Assembly: GCA_949825025.1 (NCBI GenBank)
Contig: OX463781.1
Location: 40,003,150-40,067,149, forward strand
Direction of reading: 5' to 3'
Length of the DNA: 64,000 bases
From: Siphlonurus alternatus
Lineage: Eukaryota; Arthropoda; Insecta; Ephemeroptera; Siphlonuridae
The position numbers and the translations under genes were made by a program. The notes under the pieces are model-generated. The model saw only the letters and a program-made list of their open reading frames with translations, searched no databases and had not been told where the DNA came from. Shown in pieces: positions 10,868 through 22,392 of the stretch. Within the stretch, counting starts at the first letter, position 1, and every line of letters begins with the position of its first letter.

Positions 10868-13800
10868 CACTACTAAGCCGTCTCATAGGTCATTACAAGA
10901 CAAACCCAGCAGTGCCTCCTCGACCCCAGCGCTCCGCACTCTCGTGCAGTAAACTCCAGGGCTGCCTTTTATTTTATCGGTGCACCTCACCAACCTCCCC
11001 ATGGGCCCGAAGTAGACGAAGGGAGCCCAGCAACACTGCCTTCTGCATGGCATCCGCCAGCCGCTCAGCGGATCCACGGCAACCTGGTATTTGCCGCAGC
11101 CCTGAAACCAATGAGTCGGGAACTCCACCCATCACCCCAACCAAAAGAACGACCAACACAACCGAATGTCCAGCATAGCTCTGCCGCAAGTCCATGACAA
11201 GATCGCGGTACTTATCGCGTTTTTCGGCATACTTTTCCGTGAGGTTCTGGTCCGAAGGAGCAGAAAACTCCACCACGGTCAACGCCTTCTTGTGCTTCTC
11301 AAGTACCACGATGTCCGGCTTGTTGGCATGGAGCTTGCGAGTGGTGGGAAACGAATAGTTCCAGAAGATCTTCACCTGGTCGTTTGCCACCACTGCCTCA
11401 ACGTCCCCAGGAGCGTATGGTATGACAGGTGAATCGTCAATACCAAAATGGTGCCTCAGATGGAAATAAAGCACCCGCAGTGCAGAATTGTGCCTCTCGA
11501 TGTAAAGAGTACGGGCATAGAAAGGACATGCAGAGAGAAGATGCATGGTGGTCTCGGGAGAACGGAAGCACGCCCGACATCTGGTGTCCAGCTGACGACC
11601 AAAGATCAACTGCTGGTACACCAGGGATGTGAACACACCATCCTGCATCTTGATGATATTGCTCTCTGACACGGAAGTCAGCCCAGAGGAGCGAAGAAAG
11701 GCAAAAGTACGCTCCCTGCAAAGGCCCTGGCTCTCGATGTTCTTGTAGAACACGCTATGCATGCTCTTTGCCATGTGCCCTCGCAAAAGAAGACGCACCT
11801 CCGCCTCCCTCACCCTCTGCTTGGCGAGAGCCCGAGGCAAACCTGCAAGGTTTACTCCTGGCCTCGACTCCGGCTCCACCAAATCCAACTGTACTCCCAA
11901 TGCCCATGCCGCCCTTTTTGCTGCACTGAACAAAAACGCTCCACTGCCCCACAACTCATGCCCATACACAAGTTGAAGATGGGGATCTGTGCTCGTTACC
12001 ACACGACACGCCATACTGATAACCATTCGGTTGTAGATGTTCTCAACTCCGAGCAACCCTCTACCTCCCTGATCACGTGGAAGGTAGACCCTCTCAACAG
12101 AAGCCCGCTTATGGTGGCTCAAGTTTGAAGACATGACTTTCCTCGTGATGGTATCGAGGCCCTTCAGCTCTGCCACGTTCCATTTCATGGCACCAAAGGT
12201 GTAGAGCATGACAGGGATGGCTAGCATGTTGGTCGCTTGGATCTTATTGCGACCCGACAACCTGGAACTCCAGATCTTCTTCAGGCGTCGAACATACTCC
12301 CCACGAAGCACCTTCTGGCACAATCCTGTATCCTGAACGTGACTTTCACTCACGCCCAGGTACTTGTACCGTGCTTCGGCATCGAGATGTCTAATGATGC
12401 TCCCGTCTACCAGCTCCATGTCTTCTCGTTGGCCACACACCTTGCCAAGTCGAATGTGCAGGACCGCACACTTGTCCAAGCCCAACTCCATCCCCGTGTC
12501 TGCTGCAAAGCTACTAACAAGATCAAGCGACTCCCTGAGCTTGCGTTTGCTAGAACCATAGATTTTCAGGTCATCCATGAAGAATGCATGGGTGACCTTA
12601 TGGCTCCGACACGAAGGTGGGCCAGCCATGTACCCATCTTGTTCCCGAAGTAAAGCAGAAAGGGGCAACTGGGAGATGCAGTAAAGTTTGGGGCTAAGGG
12701 AGTCACCCTGGAACACTCCCCGCTGATATGCCACGAACTCTGTGTACGATACTCTACCACCAGCCTTACACTGGAAGCGAGTCCTCCACAGCGGCATGAG
12801 GTCCCCAATGCATCTCACCAGATCGGGATGAACATTCAAGATCTCGAGACACCTCAAGATTAAGCCATGCGATGTCATGTCGAAAGCTTTCCTGAAGTCC
12901 ACCCAGGCCACAGAGAGGTTCCGCTTATGCTGTATGGCATCTTGACAGACGCAGCGGTCCAGGAGAAGGTTCTCCTTACAGCCCTCGTGGCCCCTCCGTG
13001 CCCCCTTCTGCTCGTGCAACTCTACCCAAACTGGCTGAATAGAGTCCTCCAGTAGCTCATTCAAACAACCAGCAAAACCTTTATACTCGGTGTTGAGCGT
13101 GGTGATGGGTCTATAGCTGGATGGAAGTGACAAGTCCCCCCCTTTGGGGATCAGGATCGTGCGTCCCTCCACCAACCAAGCAGGGATCTCCATCGTGCCT
13201 CTTAACATGGCAGTGTAATGCCTTGCCAAGTGAGGATGCACAGCCGTAAACTTTTTCCACCAGAACGTTTGGATCTTATCAACGCCTGGCGCTGCCCAAT
13301 TGCGCTTTCCTCTGAAAGATCGGGCAACAAGTTCTACTGTGACATCCGGGCACACTACCTGCCTATCCTGCACTCTCCGACAAAGCTTCTCAAACTCCGA
13401 GAGAGCCTGAGACTCGACGTTGAACTCGACACTTTCCCCATAAATTCCCGCCCAGAACGCACGGATAGCATCCGCCGTAGGAGGGTTTTGTGGAGGCGCT
13501 GGTCTCTCTCGCTCCAAAAAGCGGCGCGCATTGTGAAGAAAGACGTTATTATCCTCCAAGCACTGCAAACGACTCAGCTTCTTTGCTTTTATAGCCTTCA
13601 GGGTGCGGATTCGATCCAGCAACTTCTGTTTGGCAACAACCAAAACAGAAAAGCGTAGAGTCTTGTAAAGCGTCCGTGTTGAAGCTAAAAGTAGCTTCAT
13701 CTTCCGGGAAGCTGGTCTCCCTGAACGGACAAACTCCACAACACTCTGGATTCGTGACGCACCCCGTCTGGCCTCCAGAATCCTCTCCTCCAGATCTGCT

Positions 13801-14726
13801 ATCTGCCCACGGATCTTTTCCTGGGCACTCGGGCCATCCTGCATCTTGGGAAGCATGAGCTTCGCGGCGGCAAAGACAGCCACGTTGACTTCCATCAACG
13901 TTGACTCCTGGGTAAGGCATGAGAAAAGTGCCTCATTCATCGCGACCAAGTCTTGTGCTCGGATTTTCCTTCTCGGTCTCCGAAGGAATGGTCGCTTTTC
14001 GAAACGCAGACTGGTCTTTTCAATCTCCTCCCTTAGCTCTGCCTCAAAGTCCCTCCCCTGCAAAACAACAGGTTCAGGCTGTGTCTCATCTTCGGAGGAA
14101 GACGACGAACGAAATTCCACCGAGTCTGAGACAGAGGCTTGCGAGCTAGAAGCAGAAGAAGACGTCTGCGACCTTGGTAAAATTCCCCGACGCCCCAGCA
14201 CAGCTCTGGCTTGGTCACTCAACTGCTGTTTCGTGACCCCCATCTCCGGATGGCGCTCCTGCCAAATCATCAGAAGACGGGCCATATATCCCCTGCGCTG
14301 AGGCTCACTAGCTTCGTAACAGACAAGCAGTTCGTCACAAAGCTCCTCCGTCCACCTCAATCGCCCATGTAGAGGCTGGTCCCTTTGTCCCCCACCACTT
14401 GGTGCAGCCGACACATCCGAGATGCCGGCATGGTCGGGGGGCCTTCGCATGTTATGCCTAGGAACCATTTAATTTATACTCATGTGGAAGGGGGGTTAGC
14501 CCATACCACAGAGTCCCCAGCATTGCCGAGATTTTGCTGCCTAGGTACTCTGAGCTCCGCGGCAGCAGGGAGAGCTCAGGCTCCATAACCAGTTAGTGGC
14601 TATGGACTGAGGGCTGTAATTAAACAACCCCCAGGTGGAGCCCCAAGGGCGCGGTCCCACGCGTCGCGTACTGAACTTTTCCCACACAGTGTTTAGCATG
14701 AGTCAAGAGCAGCCGGGTGCCCTTTA
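10827..14726 (-). mobile_element. Full-length R4/Dong-type non-LTR retrotransposon in a TTA repeat
   Basis: The element reads on the - strand: 5' UTR (14726-14469), a single ORF (14468-10974), a short 3' UTR (10973-10865), and a tail of about 38 A (10864-10827). (TAA)n borders both sides. It is strikingly GC-richer than its AT-rich surroundings. R4/Dong-clade LINEs carry one ORF with a restriction-like endonuclease, and several (Dong in silkworm, for example) are known for TAA-repeat targets. The unbroken ORF and long homopolymer tail argue for a recent insertion. Confidence 0.9.
10974..14468 (-). CDS. R4/Dong-type LINE protein: Myb-like domain, reverse transcriptase, CCHC, restriction-like endonuclease
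   Basis: The 1164-residue polyprotein would bind the target, nick it and prime reverse transcription from the nick. Residues about 36-95 form a Myb/SANT-like region (RLRWTEELCDELLVCYE, then KQQLSDQARAVLGRR) typical of R4-type elements. 100-160 is Ser-rich and acidic, and 210-330 is probably helical. The reverse transcriptase follows: WAAPGVD (391-397), YRPIT (452-456), VDFRKAFD (523-530), QGDSLSP (587-593) and the catalytic FMDD (630-633). A zinc knuckle C-X2-C-X8-H-X4-C is at 964-981. The restriction-like endonuclease has KPD at 1050-1052, VVEF with Glu1067, and KRDKYRDL near 1083-1090. No stop or frameshift interrupts it, so it may be active. The ATG at 14468 follows a plausible 5' UTR. Overlapping frames on the + strand are shadows. 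Confidence 0.93.
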   Translation of the reverse strand: MVPRHNMRRPPDHAGISDVSAAPSGGGQRDQPLHGRLRWTEELCDELLVCYEASEPQRRGYMARLLMIWQERHPEMGVTKQQLSDQARAVLGRRGILPRSQTSSSASSSQASVSDSVEFRSSSSSEDETQPEPVVLQGRDFEAELREEIEKTSLRFEKRPFLRRPRRKIRAQDLVAMNEALFSCLTQESTLMEVNVAVFAAAKLMLPKMQDGPSAQEKIRGQIADLEERILEARRGASRIQSVVEFVRSGRPASRKMKLLLASTRTLYKTLRFSVLVVAKQKLLDRIRTLKAIKAKKLSRLQCLEDNNVFLHNARRFLERERPAPPQNPPTADAIRAFWAGIYGESVEFNVESQALSEFEKLCRRVQDRQVVCPDVTVELVARSFRGKRNWAAPGVDKIQTFWWKKFTAVHPHLARHYTAMLRGTMEIPAWLVEGRTILIPKGGDLSLPSSYRPITTLNTEYKGFAGCLNELLEDSIQPVWVELHEQKGARRGHEGCKENLLLDRCVCQDAIQHKRNLSVAWVDFRKAFDMTSHGLILRCLEILNVHPDLVRCIGDLMPLWRTRFQCKAGGRVSYTEFVAYQRGVFQGDSLSPKLYCISQLPLSALLREQDGYMAGPPSCRSHKVTHAFFMDDLKIYGSSKRKLRESLDLVSSFAADTGMELGLDKCAVLHIRLGKVCGQREDMELVDGSIIRHLDAEARYKYLGVSESHVQDTGLCQKVLRGEYVRRLKKIWSSRLSGRNKIQATNMLAIPVMLYTFGAMKWNVAELKGLDTITRKVMSSNLSHHKRASVERVYLPRDQGGRGLLGVENIYNRMVISMACRVVTSTDPHLQLVYGHELWGSGAFLFSAAKRAAWALGVQLDLVEPESRPGVNLAGLPRALAKQRVREAEVRLLLRGHMAKSMHSVFYKNIESQGLCRERTFAFLRSSGLTSVSESNIIKMQDGVFTSLVYQQLIFGRQLDTRCRACFRSPETTMHLLSACPFYARTLYIERHNSALRVLYFHLRHHFGIDDSPVIPYAPGDVEAVVANDQVKIFWNYSFPTTRKLHANKPDIVVLEKHKKALTVVEFSAPSDQNLTEKYAEKRDKYRDLVMDLRQSYAGHSVVLVVLLVGVMGGVPDSLVSGLRQIPGCRGSAERLADAMQKAVLLGSLRLLRAHGEVGEVHR

Positions 14727-14764
<38 letters not shown>
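14724..14764. repeat. (TTA)n microsatellite, right boundary of the R4-like LINE
   Basis: About 12 TTA units with one TTG interruption, adjoining the element's 5' terminus. This is the presumed original target. Confidence 0.92.
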
Positions 14765-14769
14765 GTTGA

Positions 14770-15586
14770 ATTGTATAACACTATAATGCAGTACTAATAA
14801 CCAATAGTATACTTGTATACTAATATCCTAAAAACATACAGTATTACAAAAAAAGAAATAATTAAAAAGAAAGAAAATATTTTAAATTTCAAAATACCAT
14901 TAAAACTCAATAATATAAGGAAATGGTGTGGCAAAAAAATATATTTTCTGTAATAAATTAATATAAATAATTATACTGCATGTAAAAATGTAGTAGGTCA
15001 AATACCATTATAAGAATATTCCAGGAGTTATAACACTAAAATATTACACACCATCGCGTGCATGTTAATCAACATTGATTTAAACTTCCCCTTAAAATAA
15101 ATAATGAAAAAAATGTAATAAAAAAAATAAATTTCAATTTTAAAGAAAAAAGAGCTACAGAAATAAAATTACATTAACTATTTTCAATATAAGCTTTGCT
15201 GTGGTTTCAACTAGAAGTTGTAGTACGCTAACCCATTTTGTGCGAGAGACCACGCTGGAAAATGGGTCTCTTGAGGGAAAAACTGACCAACAAGAAAACG
15301 CGAGAACATGGTTATTTCTCAACACTAAGTCCTTTAAGGCAAAGAGCAACACCGTGTACAAAAAAATTGAGTAAAGAAGAAGAATGAAAAAAAAAGAGTA
15401 TGTGCGGTTTTTTATTTCAGTATTGAAGATGGAAAAACGATGGGACATAATGTAGAGCGAGAAAGGCTTTGAATTCTGATATAGATGGAACTTTTTTTTT
15501 ATTTTTTCTCTTTTCTTTTTTCAACAGTAAGAGAGAGAGGGACATTTTTTGATAGTGACTACGAGACAGAATAGTACATTTGTGCG

Positions 15587-15660
<74 letters not shown>

Positions 15661-16063
15661 CATACTTACTTTATAGTGGTTTCTTCACATTTATGTACTA
15701 AAAAATATTTAAATCTTTTGCGTTGGGACATAAAAAAATAGGAATGACGTGAAAAAGCATATAATAGTGGCATTTTTTTATTGTATTTATATATAAATCA
15801 ATTTTATCGGACTCGTCTCTGCATAAAATTTAATGAAAATGACAATAAAAATATTTCTTGGTCTAAAAAATCGGAGAAAAAATCAGAATAGCATAAATTT
15901 GCACCCTCTATTCATTTCTGAAATAATTTTTTTTTCATGCAATGCAGGTTGTCCATTGTTACATAAATTATATGTTTGAATAAAATAAAAAATGCTCAGC
16001 ATAAATTTATTTAAAGTAAAGTTTGCAAACATGTACAACAAGTGTACATTTTTTAATTTCCAT
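14770..16063. other. AT-rich spacer with an (AT)n run
   Basis: The stretch contains an (AT)n microsatellite at about 15588-15658. A half-copy of the 'GGATAGAAGGTGC' family lies at about 15875-15935 (GCACCCTCTATTCATTTCTG). No gene or RNA is recognised. Confidence 0.6.
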
Positions 16064-16064
16064 A

Positions 16065-16203
16065 TCGTCGCCTGAGAATAGAAGTGCCCTAAGCACCACG
16101 AGGTTTTGATGTTAATGTGAGCCTTACGCTATATGTCGCATAAAGCTTACATTTGCATCAAAACCTCATGGTGCTTAGGGCACTTCTATTTTCAGGTGAC
16201 GAT
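16065..16203. mobile_element. 139-bp hairpin MITE
   Basis: The left arm (ATCGTCGCCTGAGAATAGAA, continuing through GTGCCCTAAGCACCACGAGG) and the right arm (CCTCATGGTGCTTAGGGCAC, ending CAGGTGACGAT) are near-perfect inverted complements of about 58 bp around a short loop. It has no coding capacity. Confidence 0.8.
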
Positions 16204-16221
16204 ATTGGTTCAAGCCTTCAT

Positions 16222-16430
16222 ACAGTCAATTTAATTTGATATTCCTTCCAGAAGTAACCGGAAGTGTGAAGTTTGTAACTCTTCTGTTTGTAATTAAGTT
16301 TTGAATTTTCACAGTGTGTTTTGAAGTAGAAGTACTGACCTATGTGTGAAATTGTAACACTGAAATACGAATCGGAAGACCAGAAACCTTACATTTCCGT
16401 CCACTTCCGGAAGGCATATCACGTACATTT
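16222..16430. repeat. MITE-like element, CCGGAAGT family, copy 2
   Basis: Starts ACAGTCAATTTAATTTGATA with GAAGTAACCGGAAGT next, and has CACTTCCGGAAGG toward the right end. It is related to 1071-1286 and 46631-46826, but the right terminus is too degraded to place exactly. Confidence 0.5.
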
Positions 16431-17965
16431 TTTTATTATAGATTGCATGCTGGTAATGTCCATGCAAACAATGAAGCAGAAGTAAAGTTGATACTGTCCA
16501 GATCGAGGTTTACAGTTGAAAAGCAATAAAAATATTATGAATTATGAAATGTAGTGCAACATTTCTACCAAATGACACTCAATTTGTTGCATCTACAGAC
16601 ATTGCATGCGATTGAGACAAGATGAAGTTTATATTTATCTGACAAAAAATCTAAAATAGTGACTTCACATATTATAAATGTTGCAAGTAAAATTTAAAGC
16701 AACTACTATATCTAAATAAAATGTATTACCAATAAGTTTTTTGACATTTTTATAACCATGGCATATAAAAATATTTCTTTACAAGCTAAAAAAAAAAATA
16801 TTGCATATACACATCTTTGGCATTATACCTTTGACATTCTTTGTTTTATGTTTTTATTTTTATATATTTTTTAAACTATTGCTGCCAAGAAATTAATAGC
16901 ACAACATAAAGTTTTTGATATTAAAGTTAAAACTGATTGCGATAGTTAAAAGTAGGTCGGGGAAAATACTTGCAAAGTAGAGTGACCATCAGTTTAGAAA
17001 GAGACAGAGGTAAAAGAATAGAACTGCAAGTAATATTAAACTAAAGAAAAAAACAACAAACAAGTTTCATTGTTGCATCGTAGAAAACAGCTCTAATGGA
17101 ATTAATGTAATGTTTTTGTGTAGGAGTGAGTATTTTTTTGCTGTAAAAAACAAACAAAACAAAAACAAGGTCAGTTATAAAAAAAAATATTTGCTCTTTT
17201 GCTGCATTTTTTTTTCCTTCCTTGTAAAAAAGTAACCAGAAAAAATTTCTATGAACGCAGCATGCATTGCAAGATAAAATGCATCATGCAGCAGAGTCAT
17301 TCATTATCTACAGTAATAAAAGTAAAATACTGGAATTTCAGTAAAAAAAAATCACTTTAAACTTCACTGTTTGAAAAATAGTTTGCAGATATTAATTTTA
17401 TATTTCATGTAGTCTTTAATTAAAATTGTGATTTAGATAAAAATTTAAATTACATGTAAACATTTACATTAAAATAAAAATTAAAATCATTTATATTACA
17501 AAATTATAATTGGTAACATGTGAAGTTTTTTTTAATGAATTAAAATTAAAATAAAAATTAAAATCATTTATATTACAAAATTATAATTGGTAACATGTGA
17601 AGTTTTTTTTAATGAAGTAATAATTCTGATAAATATCCATTTCGATGATACGATATAATTTTTAACCTACGACCATTATCATTGACACACAAGTCTCCAT
17701 TATATGCCCACCTGTCAGTACACCATGGTAATTATTGTCAATTACGGCGGATTACAGTTCACTTGTGTACTGCGTGTTTAGCTGACTGCATGATCCGACA
17801 GCTGCTCGCAATGCGCATTTATCACTCGTAGTACTAGGGGTGACTAGACCGATAAATTTACGTATAATAACAATGCAGAGAAGAAGAAAAGCTATGTTTT
17901 TTATTAACATACATAATTATTTCTGTTGTATTTCTTACTTCTGTACGATCACGATGGTGTGATAT
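16431..17965. other. AT-rich spacer with a tandem duplication
   Basis: No gene is recognised. About 17470-17616 holds two tandem copies of a 77-bp AT-rich unit, each containing AATTGGTAACATGTGAAG. The rest is AT-rich sequence without conserved frames. Confidence 0.6.
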
Positions 17966-18104
17966 TAAATTATTAATGATTGTTTAGTGCTTTTTTCACC
18001 ATCTGATTATTGCATTTGTATGTATACCAGTATCAAACCATTCTGGAGAAAAAAAAAATAAACAGTGTAGACCTTTCTTTTTCTCCAGAATGGTTTGATA
18101 CTAG

Positions 18105-18391
18105 TGTAACAGCTCTTTTTGCTGTACAATAGCTACTCAATTAACTGGGGTTAGATTAACTCATACACGCGATTACCCTAAAATTATTTATTAAACTTCT
18201 ATTATATACAGGCAACCGCGCCTGCCTAGCGGCAGACGCACGAGACGCTCGCGCGCTCGTGGCTGGCGTAGGAATCATTACTTGTAACTTTACTTTGCAC
18301 TGCCTTGCTGGCTGACTGCAGAGTCTGCAAATTACTAAGCAAAGTCAACGAATGACCTTTGCTCCTTGAGGGGTACAAATAGGAGGTGACA
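18105..18391 (-). repeat. LTR (downstream, 3' LTR)
   Basis: A 287-bp terminal repeat bounded by TG...CA. By eye it matches 22393-22679 at every base. It contains a GC-rich block with repeated CGCG (about 18205-18260). Confidence 0.93.
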
Positions 18392-21300
18392 TTACTCCCC
18401 CTGCAGATTATATTTTGCCCTCAAAATATCAAAATTTATGAGAAATAACTCTATTGCAAGCAAAATTCAGTAACCATTCCTCGCGCATTTAAAATAAATC
18501 CAACAATATTTATTTAGTAACTCTTGTTCTTCGTTCGACAATTGTTTTGGGACACACCACGGCTGCTTCCTTTTGCTGCCTGGTAGACCAAAATTTCCCT
18601 GAAACCAGAAAACAAAAGAGGCGGTATCTTGGTTTGACACAGTACAACATAATTGAATTTTTAGGTTTAACTTAAAAAAAACCTAGTAGTACAGCACACG
18701 TACGCAACTTGTCATCAACAATTGCAAATTATACACATTTCTATCCAAAAATAAATCTTTGCAAGCATTTTATTCACTGCGGTTCATTGACCTTTCTAAG
18801 TAGCTGCATGCACTTGCACCTTACACTGCACTTCTCAATGTCACCGACTAAAGTTCACACAAAACCGCGTACAGGAAACTACCTTGCACATTACAACGGA
18901 TGTACACCCAACAAGTAATACACTATTACTTTATCCAGAAATATTAATACAGAATTATTAAAAAAGAATTATTTTAAAATTATTAAAACCCACGTTGAAA
19001 TTTATTGGACTACACAATTAAGTGGTTGACTTACAGGTAGTTTACCATTATGCTTCGTAACATTACACTTGATTTATTCTTTGCCTTCTTGTTTATTTTT
19101 TTTTATTGATTGTTATTGATTTACTGTATTTTTCTTTAATCCAACTTTGCAATATGTTGTTTATATTATATACTCAAATCAGGGCTATTGAATTAATACT
19201 TTACATAGTTGTTACGAGTCTCATTGCATTTTGCAAAATTTTTAAATCATATATTATGGCAGCTTTTGGTTGAAATTTAATTCGCGCAAATTATTAATAT
19301 TTTTACCCTGTGTTGGTAATTAATGGTATAAATGAGCATTTGACTTGGGCTATTTGAACAGTTTACAAATTAACATGGAGAACTGAGAACATGAATCCAT
19401 ACGACCTCATGAATTTACCATTTTTGCTATAATGAATTAGGCTGACATTTGCATCATAACATTTTCAATACTTGAAATTTTTATGATATTCCTAAACACA
19501 CATACCTTATAAATGAACTTTTTTAATATTTGCGCAAATATTTTAGTAAATCAAAATTTTGTTTTTAGTGCACAAATAATTAATACATAGGAACTTTTTA
19601 TAATGAAACTCACTCAGCTGGCTACGTCTTAATATGACGATTTTATTCATATTATTGGCCTTTTGCACACATTGGAATTATTGAAGATAGTTATATAACC
19701 ATACACATTTACATCATCGTGTACTTATAATTGCAGTATTATTCACGTGTAATATTCATTTCACTTATTACTGGCCAGATTACACGTGTCCATGGACATA
19801 AAATATTAACTTATACACTGCTTTTACTGCATTCGCGTGCTTTAACTTAATTGAGGTGACCTCTAGGAAACATCTCACCTGTATCCCCTTGAGGATTAGA
19901 CATAGACTAAGTAGCATCAGCGCAATATGTTGGCGAGTGCCCTATGGGGTCGCGAATCCCAAAGCATCAACACTTGCATATGCTGAACATTTGGCTAGAG
20001 AAAATCCTTGGCGAAAGATAATCATCAAACGCTTTTTACTACAGCCATGTTTTACAAGTTTATGTTCCTCTAGCTGTCCCTTGCATGCCTTATATTCTCT
20101 ACCCTTCATGGGGAGTAAGCTTAATTGTCACCTTTCGGACAAATTACTGCGAAGCGCGCTAATTTACTTTACATTTTGCTTCAGAACAAACAAAATAAAG
20201 CGCACTGGCTTACCTCACGTTTCAACTGACGTGTTATATTGCGCTCCTACACCGTGCTTACATTTCACAGTGACGTATTATATTTCAATACTTGGGCATG
20301 CTTTTTCACTATGCGTATGTGCGTGCTTTATAATTCCATTATTTATTATTACTGAGTTGCAATCTCAAACTGTACAGTTCCTGTCAATAAAAATGACTTT
20401 TTATGTTGCTCCAAAAATTATATTTGTGTAATTAATTGTGCAAACTATGATGGCTCTGACTCCTGACTTGCAATTATTTATATACTTTACAATAATTTAA
20501 TACAACTTTAAACAAAATTATCGCATCGTTAATGAAATTAAATTCGATGCATGAGAGAAGTACTACTTTTAAGCAAAATTTATTAGCATACCCACAGCAA
20601 AAAAAAAAACAAAACTAATATATATATTTTCTTGTTAAAAATTTTAACAAGTGGCTATGCATCACAAAAACATCACGGTTAATACCCTTAAATCACTAAC
20701 CAGTAATGCAAAAATATTACTACAATTTCTTTGCCTAAAATCCATTTAATTTTAAGTATGGATTATTTACTGCTTAAAACCATAAAGTAAGAAACTCAGT
20801 CTGTCTAGAGATCCATACAGTAACCTTTGCAGGGTATACCTACAGTTAGCGGTACACGTACTCCTTCCATTAGGACTTCATTAATACATATTTAGCTTTG
20901 ACTTTTAACAGTAACAATTTTTATTAGCTCAAAATAATGACATTTTCCTTAAGAAATTTGCATCAATTAAAACTATAATCGAACTTGTGGTAAAATAGTC
21001 CGAATAACTATGCCTTATTATACAAACAAAACATTTTTGCAGCAATGAATTATTGAGCACTCTCTTTTTGTTACTTTTATTTTAAAGGACTCTCTCTTTA
21101 TAACCACTTATAGAGACACAAAATTAATGACATTAGATATATTTATTTCACTCCAATTACTACATTTCCTTTTAAACAACTTCATATAAGATTATACTGT
21201 TCAAATATTTTAACAATAATTTTGGCTGTGATTATGCTTAAAATGTTAATATGCAACTTGACACGCATGAAGTTTCAGCTGTAGCTATATTGTTTCCCTC

Positions 21301-22372
21301 ATTAAAAATTAACAAAAATACTTTTTAATTTCTATTATTTTATATACTTTACGTTGCAAAGTAATAACCCTCAATTAGAGCAAATATTAAAGATAACAGC
21401 CCATATTATTAAATCTTTCATGTGCAATATATATGGTATGTGTAAAACGCTTAGCCTTTCTTTAGATTTCTCAGCTAGTTAATTATAATAATTATATTTT
21501 CTTAAGAACACGCGCTTTTATAAAAATCTGCAGTTTGTTCAAATAATTTTTTTTATATATCTTTTCAAATTACGTTAAAATTATTATTCGTTATACACAT
21601 TCCGAATATTCAATAAGTTCTTGCAATCTTAATTACAATTAACAATTTCATAAGTCCTTTAACAATTTATTATTTTTACTTTTATTTTTCTAAAAATACT
21701 TGATCCTTACAAGAAAAATTCGGGCTTAAATGAAAATTACAACATCGATATTATACCAAGAAACATACTATTCTTATTATGTGAACAAACGCAGTCGTAC
21801 GTGCTGTACTTTACAGCTTTATATAAAAAAAAACAAAGAAAAATGTGTCAAACCTACCTCTTTTGCGTTCCTCTGACGTGGCCCGGTGGTTGATTGCTTT
21901 GTCTGTTTCTCACAGTCATTTGATGCTCATCTCGGCTCCAAAAACGGTCGGTCCTTGATAAAATACGCTGCACGGCTCCTGGGGTCGTAAAAACTCTTGC
22001 ACGACGTGGTCTGCAAGCCCTCTCGATGGGGGATGTCTTCTGCGAAGAACTAACTGAACCTCGTAGTCACCGTAGTATACGCAGTTTTTTCACGTGCTTG
22101 AAGTGTACCGTTGATATGCTCAATAAAATATTAGCCGTGGAATTTTAAAATTATTTAACTCGCCGACTCTTCACTTTTTCTTGATGGAAACTTAACACTT
22201 TTCCACGCCAGAGTCTTGTCAGTCTTGTGACCGAAGAACTACTTATTCCCGTAGATTAGTAGAATATTATGTTAAAATAAAATGATCGTTTTTCCAACCC
22301 CATTATTTTTAACTATTAAAAAGTAGCTTTAAATAATTATGAGCTCGGATGCCATTATATGAAAACCATGGC
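18392..22372 (-). other. Interior of the LTR element, non-coding
   Basis: About 4 kb of AT-rich sequence. The longest open frame (19856-20431, + strand, GTG start) runs against the element and shows no known domain, so I treat it as chance. A small perfect palindrome CTTGTTAAAATTTTAACAAG-like sequence sits at about 20632-20652. A slightly GC-richer leader follows the primer site (about 21850-22080 on the + strand). Confidence 0.7.
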
Positions 22373-22390
22373 ATCCCACTTCTGACACCA
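22373..22390 (-). promoter_or_regulatory. Primer-binding site, tRNA-Leu type
   Basis: The + strand reads ATCCCACTTCTGACACCA, which has the form of a tRNA 3' acceptor arm ending in CCA. It lies 2 bp inside the upstream LTR of the - strand element. The tRNA assignment is from memory of insect tRNA-Leu sequences. Confidence 0.75.
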
Positions 22391-22392
22391 AC

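Noticed and set aside
11166..14301. Several + strand open frames of 60-150 residues
   Set aside because: All lie antisense to the intact 1164-codon retrotransposon ORF and are shadows of its GC-rich coding sequence.
19856..20431. 191-residue open frame inside the LTR element
   Set aside because: It runs opposite to the element, begins with GTG, shows no domain or codon-like composition I recognise, and can arise by chance.
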